Assembly (NCBI GenBank): GCA_030849465.1
Contig: JARVLF010000016.1
Span: 1,550,001 to 1,614,000 of the forward strand
Source of the DNA: Moesziomyces globuligerus
Lineage: Eukaryota; Basidiomycota; Ustilaginomycetes; Ustilaginales; Ustilaginaceae
DNA length: 64,000 nucleotides
Direction: 5' to 3'
This document shows positions 38,711 to 49,180 of the stretch, piece by piece. Under the pieces are notes generated by a model. The model ran no database searches. It was given only the letters and a program-made list of their open reading frames with translations, and was not told the DNA's origin. The position numbers and the translations under genes were made by a program. The first letter of the stretch is position 1, and each line of letters opens with the position of its first letter.

Positions 38711-41700
38711 GCACCGAGCAGGCACCGAAGGTCACGCTGGGATGTGCTTTTTCGGGAAGCTTTCGCGTGGTGGCACCATGCGGGTAAGCGGCGATGCCAG
38801 CATGTCGCGAGGGGAAGGATTTGGCAAGCTGTGCCTGACGAAAGCATGGTTCAGTAACGAGTGGGCTAATTTGGGGTACCCACTGAGCATGCGGTTTGGA
38901 AGCAGATGGTAGGTTGAATAGAGCTGGTGGAGTCGGACGACCCGATGCCATTGTCTCTCCGATCCGAGTCGTCGCAGCGTGTGGATCGGTGGTTTATGTC
39001 GAGCTGCCAACATGACGGGCTCGGCGGAGCATCGAACGCCGGGTAAGCGCATCGGGTAAGCAGGAGCGGTCGCGAGGACTGGGCTGGAAGGTATCGCCGT
39101 TTGAAAACAGAAACCACCCCCAAGACAATGGGGATCGATCGGAACGGCTCGAGCCAGGCGACTGTCAACTGCGTACGGTACCTGCCATGCTTAACCGCCT
39201 GTCGATGGTGAGCCCTGTTGCTGGACAGGGCGAGGGCGAGGGGGAGGGCGGATGGTGAGAGCTGCACAGTGATCTACGCGTGCAGTGGTGCGCAGCTTGC
39301 TCGGAGCATTTTTAGGCATCCAATCCACGCGGTTGGCGCGATCGCCCGGCTCTCTCGATGCTGTGGTGCAGAAAAACCGCATTTCGGTTGGGAATTTCGC
39401 TTTTTCCGACGCGACAGTTGGCTTTTTTCTGATCCAAGCACACGCTCCTTGAGCTCGCTGGTACGGTCGACCAACAGCATACTGTACAATACCTTTGCGA
39501 AAGAGGCATGGACCCAGACTTGGAAGAAAAACGCGTTCGGCGCCGAATCTCGCGCCTTGCCGGGGATCCGCATGTAGGTTTCAGAACCTGCATAGTCCGA
39601 TGACAGCGGCCTCCGACCCCAAGCCCATCCTCCTACCAGCCGCTTTGGCACACAGACGATGCTGTATTCGTTCGCGTCGCCGCGGATGGGACTCGCATCG
39701 GGAGGGCTCTTGGCTTGTCATGCGCTCATGCAGATGCGCAGCGAAAGCATCTTGGTGTTGCGGCGTGCGCCGTCTGCGGAGCTCATATGAGCCCGTCATG
39801 GCGGTCATGAAGGCAGGCTTGGCGCAAGCCGGTGATCATGATCCTCTGGCCGAGTGTCTGCTTTAGGTCGGGGCAGCTCGTCGGTCGGGCTTGCGGGTCG
39901 GCTCGAGCGATTTTACATGACCATGCAGCGCGGCTTGGACTCCTTGCCGAAAGGCGCTAGCCAAGTCGATCCCGGGCCGAAGCCGCGATAGCACGCCTTG
40001 GGTCGAGGCCAAGAAGCCCTATTCCAGCCCACGATCGACTCTGCTTGAACCCTTGCACCCGCGCTCCGGACGGTAAGCGAGGCCTGTCAATCTTTCCAGC
40101 AGCCTCAGCTTTTTCAAGTCCATTGAGAAATGAGATCGACGCCATCGCTTTCGATGCTGGCAAGGCGAAGGCTTCTGAGCATGCGCTTATGCTGCTGCTG
40201 ACCAGTAGCAAGGAATGCTTGCATCGTCCGGATCCTGTCCGGAATTTAATGCTTTCGATGCGGTGATGTCGGCTGGGTTCACCGGTGCCCGTCCAGCGCG
40301 TGGGAGCACTCCGTTGTGCCATCACACCGCACGAGGCACGTTCAAACCACCGGTAGCAGCTGCAGTCCTTGCCAACAATGACCGGCCGGACACCGCGGTT
40401 CCTGGCGGTAGAGGCTGACTGACATCGGTCAACATGCGTCGAGGCCGCACGATCCGGTCTGCAGCAGAGAGCCCAATACCGTATTCGCGATGGAGGCTCC
40501 GAGCGAACACGTCAACCCGCGGCCGGCTGTCCTCTTCCGTCGATTGCGAATGCTGCTGCTGGCGATAGCCACGACATTGATGGGGGATTGGTTCCTGCTG
40601 TCTGCAGCTTCATGATGCGGGCGAAGAGGGTCAAGGTGAGCCTCCCTCCCTCCCCCCGCATTCCTGGATCGGCAGCTAAGAAAAAAAACGGCCAAAAATG
40701 CCGGTCTTTCGACGCCCCAAACGCGCGAGCGACTCTTGGCACCACTAGCTCCCGACCACCTCGATGCGGATCCAAGCTCTGCTGAGTGTGTTGGCGTCAT
40801 CATCGGCCTGGCCACAGACAAGATGGCTACCGCTGCTGCCAAGGATCCCCGCACTCGTCGAGAGAGCGTCTTAGCCTTGGTACGGTGGTGGGTTTGGCCA
40901 AGAGCGAGTGGCTTGCCGGGTCAACGTGCTCTGGTGTGTCTGCAGCGCCGCATCCATCCAGGTTTTTGTTGGGAGCGCTGCCATCTGTCAGGTGCGAGGA
41001 CGATCGAATGAGGCTTCTATTTTCTGTTTGTTTCCAGCTCGCGGCTCGCGGCTCGCGGCTGGTTTGGTGCGGCCAAGGTTCAGCGAGGATCCAACGCGGT
41101 CTGGGTGCCGAGTGCGATTTTCCAGGCAGCGTCCGATCTGCCACGGCGCCACAGAGACTGCACCGTCGATTGCGACATTCTGGATGGCGATTTTTCTTGC
41201 GCCTTGCGGCACCTCGTCCAAGCCACGACCAGAGAGCCAAGGCTAGGGCCAAGCAAAAACGATCCAAAATCCGAGAAGCAAAACGGCCTTCCGCCTTTGC
41301 TTGGCCGCTTCGCTTCGCGCTGCATGGTCCCGCGGGCGCGACTCGTCGCCGGTGAGCTCGGTCTGGATTGCGTCTCCGCCTCCCGCCGTCCACGGGCAGC
41401 TTACTGTATCCAGCCAAGTGTACTGTAGTCCAGAACGATGCACTGAAGGTCGAGCACGCGTGCGCGTTCAGTAGTCAGGATCGAGTCGCGCGCAGCCCGG
41501 CGCATCCCTCTCGCTGGCCAACAACTCATCACGGCTTCTCCCACGGTAGGAGGGTCGAGCCTCGACGCTGGCGAGTCCCACTCGAGCCTCGTTCGCCTGA
41601 CTGATTCGGCTGGCCCGTATGACCAGCTGACGGGGCCTCAAGACCAGCTCAGCTCGGAGCTTGAGCCAAGACGAGCGCCTCTGAGGATGGATGATGCATC

Positions 41701-42140
41701 GAGACGAGTTGCTCAGCCCAAGGCGCGCCGCAAAGATCCGAGCTGTACAGTCGAGCTGTACAGTGCTGTAGGGAGCTGCAATTGGACTGCAGTTGGACTG
41801 CAGCTTGACGCTTCGATGTCAGCTGTTTTTTTTCCCCCTGCTCCCGGAGAAACACGCCTCGCCCATTTCGGACGTAGATTTGGCCGATTTTTCCTCGTTG
41901 CTGCCTGCTGCCTGCTGCCTGTTGCCTGTTTCCTGTTGCCTGTTGCATTCGATGCGGCTGCATCGCCCCCTGCTGATGATGCAAACCAGCCATGCGTTCC
42001 CGCACCCAAACCTCCACCGCCACTGGCTCCACGGCTCCAGGCGGATGATTGCAGATTTCCACTGCGTTGCCTCACCGCGCCCACCGCGACGCCGACCCTG
42101 GGTGTGTGTGTCGCGGAACACCCAGGCTGGGCACCGGGAC

Positions 42141-42170
42141 GCACCGCACCGCACCGCACCGCACCGCACC
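42141..42170 (+). repeat. GCACC pentanucleotide repeat
   Basis: Six exact units in the gene-free interval upstream of the RhoGEF gene. Confidence 0.9.
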
Positions 42171-42590
42171 GGCATCGCAAACCACACTCGCCCTCTGCAT
42201 CAGCAGCATCGCTCGCTCGCAGCGCGTGCTCATCGGTGCCTTGCGACGTCGCAGCATGGAATGCGAGCGAGCGAGCGAGCGAGCCAGAGTCAAGCTTCGC
42301 GATCGTGCTCGCTTGGCGGATTGATTCTGAAATTCGCTCTCGCTCTCTGCCTCCCCCTCGGTCTGCGTCGGCACTTCCGCGTCGCCGCTTGACCGCTGTC
42401 GGGTAGTGGCTCTGGGTCCTCGAGCTGCTGGGTCTGTCTGGCCCTGCCTCGCTCTTCCCGGCGCCGTGCAGCTCCGACGCAGTGCAGCTCATTCCAGTCG
42501 AGCGCTTCCATCCCATCCCATCTCCGGTGCATTATTGTCCTCGCTCGACCCTGGCTCGCCCTGGGCCGTGGGCGTGGTTTCGCTCGGATC

Positions 42591-42595
42591 GCCGC

Positions 42596-42627
<32 letters not shown>

Positions 42628-42638
42628 ATGCTGCTGCT
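42591..42638 (+). repeat. CTG trinucleotide repeat
   Basis: About fifteen CTG units, interrupted once by ATG. In frame it would give poly-Leu, but no gene is visible around it. Confidence 0.85.
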
Positions 42639-43514
42639 GCACTCAGCCTCCCCTTTCGCATCCCTTCCGATGTCATCCCCACCCTCTTCCCATCCCATCC
42701 TATCCCTAGCCCACCATCTCTGCTTCATCTCCGGCCTCCTCACCATTCTGATACCTAGTCTTTCGGCCTCACCGTCAACCTGTCCCGAGCATCTCAGCTA
42801 GCAACCGTCTTTACCTCGTCACCTCGGCTCTCTTCCAGCCGCACATCGCTCGCTCGCTCGCTCGCTGTCGCTCTCGGACCTCGTCCTCGCTTCCAACACG
42901 CGCACTGCTCTCTACGTGCTTCGTCTTCGACAAGCATCGGAATCCATTCCGCAGCATCCGCACCATCCCAGCCGCCGCGGTCGACGTCCACTCATACCCA
43001 CGCCAGCTCCGACCGGCTTCGCTTCGTCTCGTCGGCAGCTCGTATACCCCCCCCCCCCCTCTGCGCTTTCGCTCCTCGCTGCGCTGGCTCGCCTCGATAC
43101 GTCGCATCTTACAAACAAGCTCCCAACTCTCTGGTCGACGCTGTCCCTGAGCACCTCGTTCACCTTTCCCCCCGTGAGCCCCGACTGCGACGACATGGCT
43201 CAATCAACCTGAACACGCCCTCTGCCGTTTTTCTCCCATCATCCTGCGGCCCTTTGCGCACACGCACACGCACAATCACGCTTCGACGCGTACCTTCCGC
43301 CCAACCTTATTCCTCGCACCGCCGAGCTTGATTGCGATCAAAAACGTGCACACCGCGCGAGCTTGCTCATCCCGCCGGAAGCCTTGTTCCTCCTCGTCAA
43401 GGCGCCACCGCTCTGGCCATCGCTTTGCTCCGCTCTGCACGCTGTCCAATCAGCCTCCTCAAACCCATCGGAACATAGCGATCCGTCCTGTGCTCATTCC
43501 TCACTCGACACAAA

Positions 43515-46500
43515 ATGCCGCCGTTCGAACACGCGGCTCCCTCGGCCTCCTCCTCCCGTCATCCCAAGATGGACAGGATCACCACCTCTACAGTTTTCCC
43601 GCCATCCCCGCGCAACTCTGCCGACGCCTGCAGCGACGACGCTCGCGAGGGCACCGTCAGGTCAAGTGGATCGTCCTCCCTCGCCTCGCCCGCCGTTTCT
43701 ACGCCCCGCGCCACATCGCCAGACCACAACTCCACCCTGGCCAACCGCAACAAAGCCGCCTTTGACCTCGCCAGCCGCGATGCAAAGCACAGAGATACCC
43801 CGTCGCCATCGGAACCACCCATGCCAGCGTGCATGGCCGGCCTCGCGCTCCAGGTCCAGTCCGCCGTCTCCCGCAACGTCACAGGTCCCCTCGTCCAGGT
43901 GCTCACGGACGCTGAGGAGGCTTCGGCGCTCCATCAAGCCGAGCAAGATGCTCTCAAGCTGCACACTGCAGAATCGAGCGGCTCCAGCTCCCGCACCGCC
44001 CCGATGGCGAGACAGGGATCCGGCTCCAGATACGTCTCGGCGCTCAGCTCGCCCGATATGGTACCACGGGATGCGGCGGCTCACTCTTCTGTCTTGGCGC
44101 CCAAGACCAGCATTGTGGAGGAAGTCGACGACACAGCCCTGGAACTGGAATCGCTCCATGTCTCTGAGATCGAGGCGGCCGACAGGACCCTCCCTTCGCC
44201 TATGGCCGCGCCACTGCTTCAGCAGCGCGACAGTGGCAGCAGCGACGGAAGCGGCAGCGGCACAGAAACCTCAGCGGCCCAGTCCGACATTTGCCGAACA
44301 CCATCCACGTCTACAACTGGCTCGAGCCACGCGGGCAGCCTCGACACAGCAATCAGCTCCGTCCCCTCGGGAACCGAGTTCGAGTCCAACTACAAATCGC
44401 ATGTCGAAGAGCAGTCGGCAGATACGCTCAGAGTCAATGTCGACTTCGACCCCAGCGTCGTGCCTAGCCAGGCCTCTCCCATCTCGCTCAGCTCCGACGT
44501 CGACAATGCCCTTCTCGACTACCCCGGCCTTGCAGACGATGGCTCGGTCGAGGCCAGCCTGGCCGAAGCCAAGTACACCATCGCCAAGGTCCGACGCTAT
44601 GCTGCCCTTCTGGAACTCATCGATACCGAACGCAACTATGCAGACGATCTGGCTACCTTGGTGCTCGTCTTCTTCGACAATCTCTGCATGATGCCCTTCT
44701 TCAACGACCAGCCTGCTCGACAAGCGCTGGTCATGCGCAACTCCGAGGACCTGCTGCGCACCCACCAGAAGCTTTCCGCCAAGCTCGACGCCATCCTCGT
44801 CGACCTTGGCCTTCGAAGGCCGGGTCAGCGACAGGCGGACGACCAGAAGGCCGAGCTCGAAAAGGCGCTGAGCCCGCAGGCAGACGAAGCGGTCGTTCGC
44901 GCCGCCAAGCTCTTCAACCAGATGATGCCTTCGCTGCAAAGCTACAAGGCATTCTGCTCGAGGCACGGCGAGGCGCTGGCGCTCATCCGCGAAGCTGAGA
45001 AGCGCCACGCTGACTGGGACGCTTTCGAGAGGCACTGCGCCGACATTCTCAGGCTCACCCAGCGCGCCCAGAAAGGCTCGCGCCCACCCTCGGGTTCCAC
45101 GACGCCGAGCGTGTGGAGCAGCAACAGCCCTGCGTCGTACTTTACGCCGATGACCTCGTCCTCCGCGACCACCTCGCCCAACCTCTCGTCCAACTCGACC
45201 TCGACTCTGACCGCTGCCAACAGCACGGGCTCGAATCCGGGCAGCACTGCGGTGACGCCCGGCTCGGCTCCCAACGTGATGCGTCAGAACTCGTCTCGGC
45301 TGCTCTTCCGTGACTTCCTCATCAAGCCGATCCAACGGCTTTGCTTATACCCGCTCGTGCTGCAGACGCTGCAGAAGCACAGCTCCTCCACGGGCGATTC
45401 GGTGGACGAGCTGGCTCTGGCCATCTCGCTCATGAGGGAGGTGGCGGACCAGGTGGACGAGGCCGGCAAGCGCCGCGAATCGGAGCTGCGCGCCGATCTG
45501 ATCTCGTCGCGCATCGAACCGAACCAGGGGGTCACGTCGTCGTTCCTCCGGTCGCTCGGCGACTGTCAGCTGTCGGGCACGCTCGATGTCCTGCATCACC
45601 ACCGCATGCTGAATCCCCTCACGGCGCCGCTGCGCTTCAAGTACTTTGGCGTCTTTGTCTACCACAGCTTCCTGCTCATGGTCAAGGTGCGCAAGAACTC
45701 GACCTACGAATGCCGGCAATGGTTCCCGCTGTGGGCGGCGCGACTGTCCAACGTCGACGACGAGCAGAACCTGATCCCCAACTCGTTCCGTCTTTCGGTG
45801 CGCGACCACCACTTTGAGCTGGCCGCATCGAATGCCAAGGAGCGCCAGCTATGGATCGACATGCTGTCTCTGGCCATTTCGCGCGCCACCTTCTCCCCTC
45901 CGGGCTCCGAGGCGGCGTTCCCATGCAGTCTGTTCTTCGGCGACGCGGCCGACGGCGAATCGCTCGAGGCGTCGGAAGCGCCCACGCCCAACGCGAGCCG
46001 GCCCGCCGAGTTCCAAGGCTACTTTGAAACGGCAAAGGCAAGCGCCGTCGACCCCCTCATGGAGTTCCTCGCCACGCACGCTGCGGGCGCGACGCAGGCG
46101 ACGGGTACCAACAACAAGGGTCAGCGCTCGTCCTCGTCCGGTCCGTGGATGCCGACCGAGATCCTGCTGCGTCACGCTTCGTCCAACTCGCGCGCGATCG
46201 TGGACCGCGGCATGGTGCTCTCGGATGCGGTCATCTCGGCTCGCATCGCTCGCGACGGAGGCGCGCTCTCGACGCTGTATGCCGCTTCCGGATCCGGCAT
46301 CGGATCGGCGGTCGGATCCTCGCTCGGCCTCAGCCGGCTCGGCGCCAAGGACACGGCGACGGTCAAGATCCAGCGCCGCAAGAGCTGCGCCGGCCTGCTC
46401 GAGAACGCCGATGCGCAGGACGATGCCAACAACCTCGTGTTCACGGCTACGCTGGTGCAGCAGGGCTCGCGATCGCGTTCGTCGACGCGCGGGCAGCAGG

Positions 46501-47765
46501 ACGCCTACGCCGACCGGGACGGGTGGAAGTCGTCGCTTCTCAAGAGGGCCAATCGGGTGCGGCCGACGAGCATCTTTGCGCCTGCGGGCCTCAGCGTCAA
46601 GACAGACGGGCTCGGTAGCCCGCTGTGGGGACCTGGATCGGTCTCGACGCCGAGTTCACCCATCACGGGCGGCGGTCGGGATCTGCCGGTTCACGAGTTT
46701 GGCAGCTTTGGCATCACGGGCTCGGTGCCGCTGAGTCCGACGACGCCGACGTCGCAGGTGGTCGGTGCGGCCGGAGCAGCGGAGCTGGCGTCGCAGTCGC
46801 TGACGTCGTCGCCGACCTCGGGCTCGAACTCGGCGGGCAATTCGACGGCCAACCTGCGTGCTCACAGCTACTCGATGGCTACGCGCCCGCGCACGAGCCT
46901 GTACAGCATGAAGGACTCGCTCACGATGACGTTTGGCAAGCGCGTGCGTACGCGGTCGGCACAGGCGGGCTTGGGCGACGGCGATCCGATGCACGACTTT
47001 GGCGCCGGCTCGGCGCTCTCGTCGGCTGCAGCGTCGCCGATGGCCAGCCTCGTGAGTCTGGCGCACGGCGAGGTGGTGGACAGCAGCTCGCGTCGACCCT
47101 CGGCGGACGAGCTGTACCTCAACCAGCTCAAGCTCCGGTCGGAGGGCAGGTCGCGTACCAACTCGATCTCGTCGGTCACGGGCTCGATCCGCCGCGTATT
47201 TACGAATGCGAACCTGGCGTCGCTCAACCACAAGCGCGCGCAGAGCGATGCTGCCAAGGCGCTTGGCGGCTCTGCGCAGGCCGAGAGGCAGCTGGCGCCT
47301 CTGAGTGTCGAAGCTGCGGGACCGACGGCGACGACGACGATGACAACGGCGCGCAAGGCGGGCTCTGGTACGCTGCGGAGGTCGAGGACGATGCTCGACT
47401 ATTCGCGCAGCTGGTTGCGCGGCTCGGCGACGAGCGTGGTGGAGCGCGTGAATGCGCAGGCGGTGGCGCCCGCCCCATCGTCGCCGGGCTCGGTGGAGCC
47501 GCCGTCGATGGCGCCGGCCGCGTCGCAGACGGAGCTCGAGGCCAAGCCGCTGCGCACGCACAGTTCGCCAGTGTCGAGCAAGACACCGAGGCAATCCGAG
47601 GGCTGGAGGCGCGCCTCGGACACGCACCTGACGAGCATCGCCGAGCAGCCGCGCGATGCGGGCGATGCGCGGGCACGCCGCCCGTCGCGCGTCTACAGCG
47701 CACTCAAGTTCCTCCAGAACAACAAGCTCTCGCCGCTGCCGAGCAAGCCCACGGCGGGTCAGTGA
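43515..47765 (+). CDS. Rho guanine-nucleotide exchange factor (DH-PH)
   Basis: One exon, 1416 residues. The catalytic DH domain spans about 360-650. It opens with YAALLELIDTERNYADDLAT (conserved region 1) and closes with the diagnostic long helix LFRDFLIKPIQRLCLYPLVL near 595. A PH-like domain follows at about 685-790 (FKYFGVFVYHSFLLMVKVRK, ending ERQLWIDMLSLAI). DH-PH proteins load GTP onto Rho, Rac or Cdc42 and so control actin, polarity and, in smuts, the yeast-hypha switch. The DH domain is interrupted at about 515-590 by a Ser/Thr/Asn-rich insert. The N-terminal 350 and C-terminal 620 residues are disordered and Ser/Ala-rich. There is no FYVE, BAR, CNH or SH3 domain, so it is not the Don1 type; the target GTPase cannot be told. 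Confidence 0.9.
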   Translation: MPPFEHAAPSASSSRHPKMDRITTSTVFPPSPRNSADACSDDAREGTVRSSGSSSLASPAVSTPRATSPDHNSTLANRNKAAFDLASRDAKHRDTPSPSEPPMPACMAGLALQVQSAVSRNVTGPLVQVLTDAEEASALHQAEQDALKLHTAESSGSSSRTAPMARQGSGSRYVSALSSPDMVPRDAAAHSSVLAPKTSIVEEVDDTALELESLHVSEIEAADRTLPSPMAAPLLQQRDSGSSDGSGSGTETSAAQSDICRTPSTSTTGSSHAGSLDTAISSVPSGTEFESNYKSHVEEQSADTLRVNVDFDPSVVPSQASPISLSSDVDNALLDYPGLADDGSVEASLAEAKYTIAKVRRYAALLELIDTERNYADDLATLVLVFFDNLCMMPFFNDQPARQALVMRNSEDLLRTHQKLSAKLDAILVDLGLRRPGQRQADDQKAELEKALSPQADEAVVRAAKLFNQMMPSLQSYKAFCSRHGEALALIREAEKRHADWDAFERHCADILRLTQRAQKGSRPPSGSTTPSVWSSNSPASYFTPMTSSSATTSPNLSSNSTSTLTAANSTGSNPGSTAVTPGSAPNVMRQNSSRLLFRDFLIKPIQRLCLYPLVLQTLQKHSSSTGDSVDELALAISLMREVADQVDEAGKRRESELRADLISSRIEPNQGVTSSFLRSLGDCQLSGTLDVLHHHRMLNPLTAPLRFKYFGVFVYHSFLLMVKVRKNSTYECRQWFPLWAARLSNVDDEQNLIPNSFRLSVRDHHFELAASNAKERQLWIDMLSLAISRATFSPPGSEAAFPCSLFFGDAADGESLEASEAPTPNASRPAEFQGYFETAKASAVDPLMEFLATHAAGATQATGTNNKGQRSSSSGPWMPTEILLRHASSNSRAIVDRGMVLSDAVISARIARDGGALSTLYAASGSGIGSAVGSSLGLSRLGAKDTATVKIQRRKSCAGLLENADAQDDANNLVFTATLVQQGSRSRSSTRGQQDAYADRDGWKSSLLKRANRVRPTSIFAPAGLSVKTDGLGSPLWGPGSVSTPSSPITGGGRDLPVHEFGSFGITGSVPLSPTTPTSQVVGAAGAAELASQSLTSSPTSGSNSAGNSTANLRAHSYSMATRPRTSLYSMKDSLTMTFGKRVRTRSAQAGLGDGDPMHDFGAGSALSSAAASPMASLVSLAHGEVVDSSSRRPSADELYLNQLKLRSEGRSRTNSISSVTGSIRRVFTNANLASLNHKRAQSDAAKALGGSAQAERQLAPLSVEAAGPTATTTMTTARKAGSGTLRRSRTMLDYSRSWLRGSATSVVERVNAQAVAPAPSSPGSVEPPSMAPAASQTELEAKPLRTHSSPVSSKTPRQSEGWRRASDTHLTSIAEQPRDAGDARARRPSRVYSALKFLQNNKLSPLPSKPTAGQ

Positions 47766-47974
47766 GCGTAGGAGTCGCAGCAGATTTGATGCTTGCATTG
47801 CAATTGCATTCTTTGCTTCCATCTGTGCTCCCAGGCCGTCTCGTGTGTGATCAGCGGCTCGGCTCGATTGTGCTTGCATGTCTCGCCGATGGAGCCGTGT
47901 CGGGTGGCGGTCAGCGGTCTTCTGCTCAGCCTCGGTGCCAAAAGACGGCGGTGTCGGGTGCGGGCAGCGTCTTG

Positions 47975-48245
47975 GTTGCCACGATCGAGATCAGCTTCTT
48001 GCATCTTGCCATTGTCGCTGTGTCTGCTCTCCGCCGTCTTGCCACGATCGCCATCATGCCTTTTTTGAATCTGCCCCAAGTCGCAACCATCGCTTCTTCT
48101 ATCGTCCCACGATCGCAACCATCGCTTCTTCTATCGTCCCATCGTCGCAACCATCGCCTCTTGAATCTTGCCACGATCGCAGTCAGGTTCTGCCATCTTG
48201 CCATTGTCGCAAGCATCGCTTCTTGAATCTTGCCATTGTGGCTGT
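47975..48245 (+). repeat. Degenerate minisatellite downstream of the RhoGEF gene
   Basis: Repeated modules of about 30-45 bp share CTTGCCACGATCGC, GCAACCATCGCTTCTT and GAATCTTGCCATTGTC. The two best copies, around 48083-48118 and 48118-48150, are nearly identical over 30 bp. The array has no coding function that I can see. Confidence 0.75.
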
Positions 48246-48673
48246 TTCTGGTGGCTAGCGTGTTGCTCGCGTCGCTTCTGCGAGCCGGCAGGACTAGGCC
48301 GGGTCAAGTGAGCATGTTTGGTCCGATCAGACAATGCGTTTGTCGCTCCTTTGAGTCGTTGCCAAGTCTGGTGTGGGTCGCAGTGGCTCGTGGCAGTTGA
48401 GCCTGAGGGGTTTTATGTCAGCACGCCAAATCAGGATGGCGAGCTGTCAGGAAACAAAAAGGGTCCAACGGCGACCAACACCTTTCCTCCACATGGCCGA
48501 AACAAAGTCGTCGTCCTCATCGTCACCACTTCCTCACCAGCAGCCTCATCAACGCTGTGAAACCCTCACCAGCAGCCCCTCCCCCCCATCATCACTTCAT
48601 TTTGCATTCCTCGCTGCTGGTCTCCGCTCCACAACACCAAGCTCTCTGCTTCACGCGCTAGGCCGCATCGACA

Positions 48674-48720
48674 GACGCTCCGACGCTCCGACGCTCCGAC
48701 GCTCCGACGCTCCGACGCTT
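48674..48720 (+). repeat. 8-bp tandem repeat CGACGCTC
   Basis: Almost six units, exact apart from the last base. Confidence 0.9.
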
Positions 48721-49180
48721 GCTGCTCATCGCCGTCACCCAGACTGGTCTGCCACCAACCAGCAGCCGCACCGCTCTCGAGGTGCAAAGTCGTCAGAGCA
48801 TCGCTGTCCGAGTTGTCCTTCAGACCGGTCTCGCTTCGAATCACGCGTGAGCGGCGTCGACCATCGCTGCTGCCGCCACCGACCTCTGCCTCCGCTCAGC
48901 ATCTTCGTCGCTGTCCGGACGACCGGCGCCATCGCTAATCCAAGCAACCCGAAACTCCGTTTTCGTGGGAAAGACGTTCAGCAAGCACCGTGCAGGTCGA
49001 TCTCGGCACATAAGATCGCGTTGACAGTGCGCATCAATCGGACCATCGCACTCTCGCTAGTTAGAAGACTCTCTTTGACACGGAGGGTTCGACACCGGCC
49101 ACATCAAATACGCATTGCTCGAACTCCTCGATCTTTCTCGGACAGCTTTTGGAGCCGTGCATAGCCATTTGCCAGTAAGG

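Larger units (their letters stand above)
36689..43514. other. 6.8-kb interval with no recognisable gene
   Basis: The largest gene-free stretch in the window. Many short frames exist on both strands, but all have Arg/Ser/Ala/Pro-rich random-looking products and none has family motifs, a signal peptide or a convincing splice pattern. Short tandem repeats are frequent: CTTCGCGTG near 38505, GCGAGCTGAT at 38671, CTCGCGG near 41040, CTGCCTG near 41915, GCACC at 42141, GAGC at 42263, CTG at 42591, CGCT at 42847 and 13 C at 43047-43059. Direct duplications such as CGAGCTGTACAGT lie near 41740. The last 700 bp are pyrimidine-rich and probably contain the RhoGEF promoter and leader. No transposon ends, tRNA or rRNA were found. 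Confidence 0.5.
47766..49180. other. Intergenic region with minisatellite between RhoGEF and Imp1 genes
   Basis: Holds the RhoGEF 3' UTR, a degenerate minisatellite at about 47975-48245 and a CGACGCTC repeat at 48674-48720. No gene was recognised. Confidence 0.5.

Noticed and set aside
37504..41417. Several frames of 120-196 codons in the large gene-free interval.
   Set aside because: Overlapping frames on both strands with random-looking composition, no signal peptides, no splice pattern and no motifs.
42406..42801. A plus-strand frame with a long Leu run, resembling a membrane segment.
   Set aside because: The Leu run is the translation of a CTG microsatellite; the flanks look non-coding.
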